From assembly GCA_904501885.1 (NCBI GenBank), contig CAJGCP010000011.1, forward strand, positions 1 to 64,000: a stretch of DNA of 64,000 nt, in the 5' to 3' direction. The DNA is from an uncultured Acetatifactor sp. (GTDB lineage: Bacteria > Bacillota > Clostridia > Lachnospirales > Lachnospiraceae). Under the pieces are notes generated by a model. The model was not told the origin of the DNA. It did no database searches and worked only from the letters and a program-made list of their open reading frames with translations. Every line of letters starts with the position of its first letter. Position 1 is the first letter of the stretch. This document shows positions 53,690 to 61,289 of this stretch, in pieces. The position numbers and the translations under genes were made by a program.

Positions 53690-55342
53690 ATGAAGTGTAA
53701 ACATATAGAAAAGATTGCCTTGGCAGTATCAGTCATAATCATAGCGCTAATCGCGGGCTTTCCTCTTTTGATGCCCGGAATCGGAGGGGATATCTGGGAT
53801 TTGAATTATCATCTGCTTCGCATTGCTTCTGTGAAGGAGGCACTGGCAAGTGGCGTATTCCCGCCCCGGATCAATCCTATTTATTTTGACGGGTACGGGT
53901 ATGGCAGTTCCCTGTTCTATCCCGATGTGTGTTTATTGTTGCCTGCCATTCTGTATGGCCGTGGCTTATCTTTGCTTACATCTTATAAGATATTTCTGAT
54001 GCTGGTTATGGTAGCCGGCACTTTGACTACATACTATTGTTTGAAATTCTTTACGAAACAGTGGCAGCCCGCCTTGGTAGGTACTTACGTCCTGATGTTG
54101 TCCACCTACTATTTGGCAGACATCAACAATCGTGCAGGCATTGGGGAGTATATTGCCATCATGTTGGTGCCGGTGTTATTGATTGGCATTTATGATTATT
54201 TTGCATTGGAGGGAAAACGTAGCTGGTGCATTGGTGTATCCTTGGGCGGTATGCTTTTGTGCCATACCATTATGGCCTTTCTGGGTTGTCTGCTTTTCCT
54301 GGGCGTGTTTGTGATTTGCCTGATTCTTCCGGCCACACGAAAGATGGTTTTTGAAAAGAGCAGACTGGTACGCCTTTGTAAAGTTGCTCTTTGTACTGTG
54401 GGTTTGGTAAGCTTTTATATTTTTCCTATGATAGAGCAAATGCTGCATGACCGATTCTGGTATCAGACCCCTTGGGCCAACGCAGGTGATTATACGCAGA
54501 CCTTAAAATCCTTACTTATGCCGGTGGGAGTTTTCCTAAATACAGCCACCTTTGGGGTTGGTATTCCGGTACTGGTGCTGGTTGCCGGCAGGGCAGTTAT
54601 GGGTAAGGTAAAGAATAAATGGGCAGAGGGTGCGTTCGTTTTGGGTGTATTGTTGTTTTTGTCCACCACCAAATTGGTGCCCTGGAGGATTCTGGATAAC
54701 ACGCCGTTAAATATGATACAGTTTACCTATCGCCTGTTCCCCTACGCGTTTGTATTTTTAGTGTTTGGTATTATGACCATGCTCGCCGAGAAAACAACTA
54801 TGAAGTGGACAAATCTACTGCTTGTCGTTGTAATGGTACTGGCTATTGTATGTGGCATTTGGCAGAACACCTATTGTTATCGCTTCGGCGACAGATATCC
54901 GATGGACGATGAATATGTGCTTGCCAACAATCATTATGTGGGCAAAGGCGAGTGGGTGCCGGAGGGCGTCACACAGCAGGTGTTCAATGGCCAAGGTGAG
55001 GGCATTGTGCTTACCGCTATGGGTGAGGACCTGCCTTGGATAGTGGAGGGATACAATAGTTACAGTTTCAAGCCCACAGAGGAGACACTGTATGTATTGC
55101 CTCTTCTATATTATAAGGGATACGAGGCGCACCTGCCTGAGGGTGAGGGCACAGAACGGCTTGTAATTGGAAAAAGCGTGGATGGTTTGGTACAGGTGAG
55201 AGTAGAGGATGCCGAGGTGGTGGCTATATCTTATGCCGGCACCCCGACGCAGAAAGTATCGAATGTGATTTCTGTTATAAGTGGGTTGGGTGTTGCTTGT
55301 GTGCTTCTTAGGAAAAAAAGAAGTTTTTGTAGAGGACACTAA
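53690..55342 (+). CDS. Polytopic membrane protein, GT-C/PTPS-related-like
   Basis: The 550-residue protein has about 11-12 membrane helices. The first extracytoplasmic loop reads GGDIWDLNYHLLRIASVKEAL, with an acidic pair where GT-C glycosyltransferases bind metal or lipid phosphate, and FPPRINPIYFDGYGYG. A beta-rich extracytoplasmic tail ends it. It resembles the 6-pyruvoyl-tetrahydropterin-synthase-related membrane domain (PF10131) and YfhO-like glycosyltransferases. Its site between rplA and rplJ is unusual; AAAGGAGGAAG precedes ATG and a terminator follows. Confidence 0.68.
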   Translation: MKCKHIEKIALAVSVIIIALIAGFPLLMPGIGGDIWDLNYHLLRIASVKEALASGVFPPRINPIYFDGYGYGSSLFYPDVCLLLPAILYGRGLSLLTSYKIFLMLVMVAGTLTTYYCLKFFTKQWQPALVGTYVLMLSTYYLADINNRAGIGEYIAIMLVPVLLIGIYDYFALEGKRSWCIGVSLGGMLLCHTIMAFLGCLLFLGVFVICLILPATRKMVFEKSRLVRLCKVALCTVGLVSFYIFPMIEQMLHDRFWYQTPWANAGDYTQTLKSLLMPVGVFLNTATFGVGIPVLVLVAGRAVMGKVKNKWAEGAFVLGVLLFLSTTKLVPWRILDNTPLNMIQFTYRLFPYAFVFLVFGIMTMLAEKTTMKWTNLLLVVVMVLAIVCGIWQNTYCYRFGDRYPMDDEYVLANNHYVGKGEWVPEGVTQQVFNGQGEGIVLTAMGEDLPWIVEGYNSYSFKPTEETLYVLPLLYYKGYEAHLPEGEGTERLVIGKSVDGLVQVRVEDAEVVAISYAGTPTQKVSNVISVISGLGVACVLLRKKRSFCRGH

Positions 55343-55355
55343 GTGTATGCGGATT

Positions 55356-55390
55356 AAATATTCCGGGGATGATTATTCCCGGAATATTTT
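55356..55390 (+). terminator. Terminator after the membrane protein gene
   Basis: AAATATTCCGGG (ending 55367) pairs with CCCGGAATATTT (55378-55389), then a short T-run. Confidence 0.8.
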
Positions 55391-55656
55391 CGCTCTTAGG
55401 TGCTTCAAATAATTCTTTTTGAAATTGCGGGTGTTTTCAAAGAAATCTAATTCGGAATGGGTAAAGGAGCGGTATGGATGGCGTGGTGTTTGTACCCTAT
55501 ATTTAATAGATGGGTATTGAACGATTTAATATTTTGAGAAATATCGGAACTCTGATTGTGATATACCATAGATATTATGTAGAAAGGTGCGCGAATATCA
55601 TAGGGACCGAAGTCTCCGGACTCGTCGATAAATACGCTGAGAGTTTTGTTTGACAT
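55373..55656 (-). pseudogene. Decayed DUF3800 gene
   Basis: The ATG at 55656 begins a frame of 69 residues with the DUF3800 hallmark SVFIDESGDFG and HAIHTAPL, then stops at 55447. In another frame the homology-like sequence continues as HSELDFFENTRNFKKNYLKH and ends at 55373, in the neighbouring terminator. Intact members have over 200 residues, so a frameshift plus loss of the 3' half is likely. DUF3800 proteins have an RNase H-like fold and are frequent in mobile or defence contexts; their role is not settled. Confidence 0.72.
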
Positions 55657-55695
55657 ATAGAAATCCTTTTGACATGATTTTAGAATGAATAGATA

Positions 55696-55781
55696 GAGTA
55701 AAAATAGCGGGGAAATTCCCCGCCGCTCGGTGGACCAGGGCCTTTCGGCCAGCCCAAAATCAATCACTGTTGATTTATTGT
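55696..55781 (-). ncRNA. Structured RNA upstream of the DUF3800 gene
   Basis: A near-perfect minus-strand promoter would start an RNA of about 85 nt with three hairpins: AAATCAA/TTGATTT (about 55758-55777), a GGCC-GAAA-GGCC stem (about 55741-55754) and GCGGGGAA/TTCCCCGC (55707-55723) followed by TATTTTTA, an intrinsic terminator. Surveys of bacterial RNAs describe several motifs regularly upstream of DUF3800 genes, and the gene downstream here is of that type. Which motif it matches cannot be decided by eye. Confidence 0.65.
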
Positions 55782-55787
55782 ATCCTA

Positions 55788-55816
55788 ATTATAGGCAAAA
55801 TATTTCACCATGTCAA
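55788..55816 (-). promoter_or_regulatory. Promoter of the DUF3800-associated RNA
   Basis: On the minus strand TTGACA, exactly 17 nt and TATAAT: a consensus promoter. Confidence 0.85.
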
Positions 55817-55887
55817 TTGTAAACTATAGAGATTTGGAATTAAAAATTACTGATGTGCATTTTCTTTAAAAAAGCAAAAAATAAGAC

Positions 55888-55917
55888 TTGACATGACACA
55901 GTAGTCTATGTTAATAT
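55888..55917 (+). promoter_or_regulatory. rplJ-rplL promoter
   Basis: TTGACA and TAATAT are 18 nt apart (17 with TTAATA), about 10 nt before the L10 leader. Confidence 0.72.
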
Positions 55918-55921
55918 GATG

Positions 55922-56005
55922 TTCGGTCATAAGACCATGCCGAAGACAGTAGGTGTCCACCTGATGGACGTAAGCCAAGTCGCCTACCGAGGAAAAGAGT
56001 TTTTG
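55922..56005 (+). ncRNA. Ribosomal protein L10 leader
   Basis: The leader contains GCCGAAGACAGTAGGTG and GTAAGCC...CGCCTACCGAGG, in which AGTAGGTG pairs with CGCCTACC, the conserved L10 leader structure. L10 (with L12) binds it and lowers expression of rplJ-rplL. Confidence 0.88.
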
Positions 56006-56017
56006 CGATGACTTTTT

Positions 56018-56044
56018 GCCTCCCTGTCTTTGGGAGGCTTTTTT
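56018..56044 (+). terminator. Attenuator in the rplJ leader
   Basis: GCCTCCC pairs with GGGAGGC, followed by six T, 73 nt before rplJ. Together with the L10 leader it can form an autoregulatory termination switch. Confidence 0.85.
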
Positions 56045-56116
56045 AATGAAGTCCGTAAGCGGACTGATAAATCAGAAAGCTCCTTTCGGCATCAAAATCT
56101 AAAAGGAGGTAGAAAA

Positions 56117-56761
56117 ATGGCAAAGGTTGAATTGAAGAAACCGATTGTAGAAGAGATTTCTGCTAGTATCGAAAACGCACAGTCTGTTGTATTGGTTGAT
56201 TACCGTGGACTTACTGTTGAGCAGGATACACAGCTTCGTAAGAAACTGCGTGAGGCAGGAGTTACCTACAAAGTGTACAAGAACACCTTTATGAACTTCG
56301 CGTTCAAGGGTACACAGTTTGAAGGTTTGTCAGAGTATTTGGAAGGACCCAGCGCAATTGCAATCTCTACAGAGGATGCGACAGCTCCCGCAAGAGTGTT
56401 GTCTGAGTTCGCAAAGACCGCTGATAAGCTGGAAATCAAGGGCGGTGTAGTAGAAGGAACCAAGTACGATGCAAAGGGTATGGCTGCTATCGCAAGCATC
56501 CCCAGCAGAGAAGTACTTATTTCCAAGTTGCTTGGCAGCTTGCAGAGTCCTATTACCAACTTCGCTCGCGTTATGAACCAGTTGGCTGAAAAAGGTGGCG
56601 CCGGCGCATGTGAAGCACCTGCAGCAGAAGAAGCTGTAGCAGAGGCTCCCGCAGTAGAAGAGGCACCCGCAGCTGAAGCACCTGCAGTAGAGGAAGCTCC
56701 TGCAGAAGCACCCGTAGTAGAAGAAGCACCTGCAGCAGAAGAAGCTCCTGCAGAGGCATAA
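56117..56761 (+). CDS. rplJ: 50S ribosomal protein L10 with long acidic tail
   Basis: The 214-residue protein has a regular L10 body (1-163) and a C-terminal tail of about 50 residues (164-214) made only of Ala, Glu, Pro and Val, with repeats like EEAPAEAPVVEE; usual bacterial L10 proteins end near 165-175. ATG 56117 has AAAGGAGGTAG; an open frame upstream crosses the attenuator. L10 anchors the L7/L12 dimers and represses its own leader. Confidence 0.95.
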   Translation: MAKVELKKPIVEEISASIENAQSVVLVDYRGLTVEQDTQLRKKLREAGVTYKVYKNTFMNFAFKGTQFEGLSEYLEGPSAIAISTEDATAPARVLSEFAKTADKLEIKGGVVEGTKYDAKGMAAIASIPSREVLISKLLGSLQSPITNFARVMNQLAEKGGAGACEAPAAEEAVAEAPAVEEAPAAEAPAVEEAPAEAPVVEEAPAAEEAPAEA

Positions 56762-56801
56762 GTTGAAACACATTAGTCTAAGAAAATGGAGGAAATGAAA
56801 A

Positions 56802-57173
56802 ATGGCTAAATTGACAGCTCAGGAATTGATTGAAGCAATCAAAGAGTTAACCGTATTGGAATTGAATGACCTTGTAAAGGCATGTGAAGAGGAGTTCGGC
56901 GTATCTGCAGCAGCTGGTGTTGTTGTAGCAGCAGCTGGCCCTGCTGAAGCAGCAGAAGAGAAGACAGAGTTCGACGTAGAGTTGACCGACTGTGGCGCTG
57001 AGAAGGTTAAGGTTATTAAGGTAGTTCGTGAGATCACCGGCCTTGGCTTGAAGGAAGCAAAGGACGCTGTTGACGGCGCACCTAAGGTAATTAAGGAAGG
57101 CGCTTCTAAGGAAGAGGCTGAGGATATCAAGAAGAAACTTGAAGAAGTAGGCGCTAAGGTTACTTTGAAGTAA
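56802..57173 (+). CDS. rplL: 50S ribosomal protein L7/L12
   Basis: The 123-residue protein has an N-terminal dimer domain, an Ala-rich hinge (about 38-55) and the C-terminal domain with [20 protein letters not shown] and [18 protein letters not shown]. It recruits translation GTPases. GGAGG precedes ATG. A hairpin terminator lies 33 nt downstream of the stop. Confidence 0.97.
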   Translation: MAKLTAQELIEAIKELTVLELNDLVKACEEEFGVSAAAGVVVAAAGPAEAAEEKTEFDVELTDCGAEKVKVIKVVREITGLGLKEAKDAVDGAPKVIKEGASKEEAEDIKKKLEEVGAKVTLK

Positions 57174-57205
57174 TTCTAAATTTCCCAAAACAATACGAAA
57201 TGAGG

Positions 57206-57239
57206 ACTCCCGTGGCCGGTGAACGCCATGGGAGTTTTT
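57206..57239 (+). terminator. Terminator after rplL
   Basis: ACTCCCGTGGC pairs with GCCATGGGAGT (one wobble pair), then TTTT. Confidence 0.85.
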
Positions 57240-57248
57240 CACTTTTTC

Positions 57249-57343
57249 ATAGTGCACCCTACATACTTGCCATTATTTTCCGCATTTGTAAAATTTTTAC
57301 TTGACCTTGCGGAAGTGATGTGGTAGTATGTAGGGTGCACTAT
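57249..57343. repeat. Nested inverted repeat around the rpoB promoter
   Basis: Perfect 19-bp arms (57249-57267 and 57325-57343) enclose 7-bp arms (57278-57284 and 57308-57314) and an inner GTAAA/TTTAC (57288-57300). The right arm overlaps the -10 and the start of transcription. It might be an RNase III site in readthrough RNA or a regulatory site. Confidence 0.7.
57301..57329 (+). promoter_or_regulatory. rpoBC promoter
   Basis: TTGACC, 17 nt and extended -10 TGGTAGTAT lie within the inverted repeat, about 80 nt before the rpoB ATG. Confidence 0.72.
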
Positions 57344-57410
57344 TGTGCAGAACTGTGCCTGTTGGTCATGTAAACAGTGCATAAATCAAATAGAACGGGG
57401 TGAAATGTCA

Positions 57411-60400
57411 ATGGAGAAAAACAGAATACGTCCAGTTGCCGGTGCTAAGGTTATGCGTATGAGTTATGCTAGACAGGAAGAGGTTTTGGAGATGCCCAAC
57501 CTGATTGAAGTCCAGAAGGATTCCTATCAGTGGTTCCTCGACGAAGGCTTGAAGGAAGTCTTTGACGATATCTCTCCTATCGCAGACTACGGCAATTCAT
57601 TGAGTCTTGAATTTGTTGACTTTGAATTGTGTAGAGATGATGTAAAATATTCTATTGAAGAATGTAAGGAAAGAGATGCCACCTATGCGGCGCCTTTGAC
57701 CGTAACGGTGCGTTTATATAATAAAGAGAAAGAGGAAATCAGCGAACATAAGATTTTTATGGGCGATTTACCTCTGATGACCGAGACCGGTACTTTTGTG
57801 ATTAACGGTGCAGAGCGTGTTATCGTTAGCCAGTTGGTACGTTCTCCCGGTATCTACTATGCCATCGGTCATGATAAGATTGGTAAGAGATTATTTTCCA
57901 GTACCGTGATTCCGAATCGTGGTGCTTGGTTAGAATACGAAACAGACTCCAACGATATTTTCTATGCGCGCGTGGACAGAACCCGTAAGGTTCCTGTAAC
58001 TGTCCTGATCCGTGCTCTTGGTGTGGGTACCAATGAGGAAATTCGTGAGTTGTTTGGGGATGAACCCAAGATTGAGGCTAGTTTATCTAAGGACACTGCT
58101 GAGAATTATCAGGAGGGTCTGCTTGAGTTGTACAAAAAAATTCGTCCCGGCGAGCCTTTGAGCGTAGAAAGTGCGGAGAGCTTGATTCACTCCATGTTCT
58201 TCGACCCCCGTCGTTACGACTTGGCTAAGGTTGGACGTTATAAATTCAACAAGAAATTGGCATTTAAGAATAGAGTTAGACATAGGTTGTTGGCTGCAGA
58301 TGTCATCGATCCTTCTACCGGTGAAGTGTTGGCAAGTGCAGGCGATAAATTGACAGCTGAACTGGCGGACAAGATTCAGGATGCTGCAGTTCCTTTTGTG
58401 ATGGTGCAGACAGAGGAAAGAAACGTGAAGGTTCTTTCCAATATGATGGTTAACATCACTAATTTTGTGGATTGTGATTCTAAGGCACTTGGTATCAATG
58501 AAAGAGTATACTATCCTGTATTGGCGCAGATTATCGCAGAGTTTGGCGAGGATCCTGAGGCTTTGGCAGATGCCATTAAGAAGAATATTTACGAGTTGAT
58601 TCCTAAGCATATTACTGTGGAAGATATTTTGGCTTCCATCAATTACAATATTCATTTGGAGTATGGTCTTGGCAACAGCGACGATATCGACCACTTGGGT
58701 AACAGACGTATCCGTGCGGTTGGTGAGCTTTTGCAGAACCAGTATCGTATCGGTCTTTCCCGTATGGAGAGAGTGGTTCGTGAGCGTATGACCACCCACG
58801 ATACCGACGATATTTCCCCTCAGGCATTGATTAACATCAAGCCTGTAACCGCAGCTGTGAAGGAGTTCTTTGGTTCCTCCCAGTTGTCCCAGTTTATGGA
58901 TCAGAACAACCCTCTTGCAGAATTGACACACAAGAGACGTTTGTCTGCACTTGGTCCCGGCGGTTTGTCCAGAGACCGTGCAGGTTTCGAGGTTCGAGAC
59001 GTACACTATTCTCACTATGGTAGAATGTGTCCTATCGAGACCCCTGAAGGTCCTAACATTGGTTTGATTAACTCCCTTGCATCCTATGCAAGAATTAATG
59101 AATATGGTTTTGTGGAGGCTCCTTACAGAGTCATCGACAGAACCGATGCTGCAAATCCTGTGGTTACCAAGGAAGTGGTTTATATGACCGCTGACGAGGA
59201 AGATAACTACCATGTAGCACAGGCAAGTGAGCCTTTGGATGCGGATGGCCATTTTGTGAACAGTTCCGTATCCGGACGTTTCCGTGAGGAAACTGCAGAG
59301 TATCCCCGTTCTGAGTTTGAATACATGGATGTATCCCCCAGGATGGTATTCTCCGTTGCGACTGCGCTGATTCCTTTCCTGCAGAACGACGACGCAAACC
59401 GTGCGTTGATGGGTTCCAACATGCAGCGTCAGGCAGTGCCCCTTTTGGTGACCGAAGCACCTGTTGTAGGTACCGGTATGGAGCCTAAGGCAGCAGTTGA
59501 CTCCGGTGACTGTGTGGTGGCAAAGAAGGCGGGTACGATTGATTATGTATCCTCTGAATTGATCCGTATGACTTATGACGATGGTGAAAAGGCAGAGATT
59601 AAGTTAACCAAGTTCTCCAGAAGCAATCAGTCCAACAGCTACAACCAGAAGCCCATCGTATTTAAGGGCGACCATGTAGAAGCAGGACAGGTAATTGCAG
59701 ATGGTCCTTCCACTGCAATGGGTGAATTGGCACTGGGTAAGAACCCCTTGATCGGTTTCATGACCTGGGAAGGTTATAACTACGAGGATGCGGTTTTGCT
59801 TTCTGAGAAATTGGTTCAGGAAGATGTATATACCTCTGTTCATATTGAAGAATACGAAGCAGAAGCACGTGACACCAAGTTGGGACCCGAGGAAATTACC
59901 CGTGACGTTCCCGGTGTTGGTGAGGATGCATTGAAGGATTTGGACGATAGAGGTATCATCCGTATCGGTGCTGAGGTTCGCGCCGGTGATATCCTGGTTG
60001 GTAAGGTAACTCCTAAGGGAGAGACAGAACTGACTGCCGAGGAAAGATTGCTCCGTGCAATCTTTGGTGAGAAGGCACGAGAAGTTCGTGATAACTCCTT
60101 GAAGGTGCCTCACGGTGAGTATGGTATTGTCGTAGATGCCAAGGTATTTACCAGAGAGAACAGCGATGAGTTGTCTCCCGGCGTAAATATGGCAGTACGT
60201 ATTTACATTGCACAGAAGAGAAAGATTTCCGTTGGTGATAAGATGGCAGGTCGTCATGGTAACAAGGGTGTTGTTTCCCGCGTGCTTCCTGTAGAAGATA
60301 TGCCTTACTTGCCCAATGGCCGTCCTTTGGATATTGTACTTAATCCTCTGGGCGTTCCTTCCCGTATGAATATCGGTCAGGTGTTGGAGATTCATCTCTC

Positions 60401-61259
60401 CCTGGCTGCAAGAGCGCTAGGCTTCAATGTGGCAACCCCTGTATTTGACGGCGCAAACGAGAAGGATATTATGGACACTTTGGATTTGGCAAATGATTAT
60501 GTAAATCTGGAGTGGGAAGAATTTGAGAAGAAGCATAAAAAAGAGTTGCTTCCCGAAGTAATGCAGTATCTGTCCGACAACAGAGACCACAGAGAGTTGT
60601 GGAAGGGCGTGCCCATCAGTCGCGACGGTAAGGTGCGTCTGCGTGACGGTAGAACAGGTGAATATTTCGACAGTCCTGTAACCATCGGTCACATGCACTA
60701 CTTGAAACTGCATCACTTGGTTGACGATAAGATTCACGCACGTGCAACCGGACCGTACTCCCTGGTTACCCAGCAGCCTCTGGGTGGTAAGGCACAGTTC
60801 GGTGGACAGCGTTTCGGTGAGATGGAAGTTTGGGCGTTGGAGGCATATGGTGCTTCCTACACCTTGCAGGAAATCCTGACTGTGAAGTCCGATGACGTGA
60901 TCGGTCGTGTGAAGACTTATGAAGCAATTATCAAGGGAGATAACATCCCTGAGCCCGGCATTCCTGAGTCCTTCAAGGTATTGCTTAAGGAATTGCAGGC
61001 ACTTGGTCTCGACGTGAGAGTTCTGCGTGAGGATCAGACAGAAGTGGAAATTATGGAAACCATCGATTACGGTGACACAGATTACCGTTACGAAATGGGA
61101 GATGATCGTAAGTATGATGATTACGATAAGGGCTCTCTGGGTGAGATGGGTTACCAGGCACAAGAGTTTGATGAAGCAAGCGGAGAATTGGTAAGTGCCG
61201 ATGATTTGTATGGTGACACATACGAAGAAGAAAGCTTTGACGGCGACGAGGAATTCTAA
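57411..61259 (+). CDS. rpoB: RNA polymerase subunit beta
   Basis: The 1282-residue protein starts at ATG 57411, with GGGGTG at 8 nt; an open frame from 57345 and ATG 57405 are less likely. The rifampicin region reads [20 protein letters not shown] and [10 protein letters not shown] with the usual Gln, Asp, His and Ser, so a rifampicin-sensitive type is expected. [10 protein letters not shown], the Lys-rich active-site residues and the C-terminal [21 protein letters not shown] are present. An acidic, Tyr/Asp-rich tail of about 60 residues ends the protein. rpoC follows after 30 nt. Confidence 0.98.
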   Translation: MEKNRIRPVAGAKVMRMSYARQEEVLEMPNLIEVQKDSYQWFLDEGLKEVFDDISPIADYGNSLSLEFVDFELCRDDVKYSIEECKERDATYAAPLTVTVRLYNKEKEEISEHKIFMGDLPLMTETGTFVINGAERVIVSQLVRSPGIYYAIGHDKIGKRLFSSTVIPNRGAWLEYETDSNDIFYARVDRTRKVPVTVLIRALGVGTNEEIRELFGDEPKIEASLSKDTAENYQEGLLELYKKIRPGEPLSVESAESLIHSMFFDPRRYDLAKVGRYKFNKKLAFKNRVRHRLLAADVIDPSTGEVLASAGDKLTAELADKIQDAAVPFVMVQTEERNVKVLSNMMVNITNFVDCDSKALGINERVYYPVLAQIIAEFGEDPEALADAIKKNIYELIPKHITVEDILASINYNIHLEYGLGNSDDIDHLGNRRIRAVGELLQNQYRIGLSRMERVVRERMTTHDTDDISPQALINIKPVTAAVKEFFGSSQLSQFMDQNNPLAELTHKRRLSALGPGGLSRDRAGFEVRDVHYSHYGRMCPIETPEGPNIGLINSLASYARINEYGFVEAPYRVIDRTDAANPVVTKEVVYMTADEEDNYHVAQASEPLDADGHFVNSSVSGRFREETAEYPRSEFEYMDVSPRMVFSVATALIPFLQNDDANRALMGSNMQRQAVPLLVTEAPVVGTGMEPKAAVDSGDCVVAKKAGTIDYVSSELIRMTYDDGEKAEIKLTKFSRSNQSNSYNQKPIVFKGDHVEAGQVIADGPSTAMGELALGKNPLIGFMTWEGYNYEDAVLLSEKLVQEDVYTSVHIEEYEAEARDTKLGPEEITRDVPGVGEDALKDLDDRGIIRIGAEVRAGDILVGKVTPKGETELTAEERLLRAIFGEKAREVRDNSLKVPHGEYGIVVDAKVFTRENSDELSPGVNMAVRIYIAQKRKISVGDKMAGRHGNKGVVSRVLPVEDMPYLPNGRPLDIVLNPLGVPSRMNIGQVLEIHLSLAARALGFNVATPVFDGANEKDIMDTLDLANDYVNLEWEEFEKKHKKELLPEVMQYLSDNRDHRELWKGVPISRDGKVRLRDGRTGEYFDSPVTIGHMHYLKLHHLVDDKIHARATGPYSLVTQQPLGGKAQFGGQRFGEMEVWALEAYGASYTLQEILTVKSDDVIGRVKTYEAIIKGDNIPEPGIPESFKVLLKELQALGLDVRVLREDQTEVEIMETIDYGDTDYRYEMGDDRKYDDYDKGSLGEMGYQAQEFDEASGELVSADDLYGDTYEEESFDGDEEF

Positions 61260-61289
61260 TTCTAAAACAAAATGGAAGGAGTGCCATAA

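Noticed and set aside
52897..53742. 281-codon open frame on the minus strand
   Set aside because: It is antisense to rplA and crosses its terminator.
57249..57343. Insertion sequence remnant or MITE
   Set aside because: Inverted ends fit, but no target-site duplication flanks it and it forms the rpoB promoter; kept only as an alternative in the findings.
58083..59252. 389-codon open frame on the minus strand
   Set aside because: It is the antisense shadow of rpoB; the translation has no family features and no ribosome binding site.
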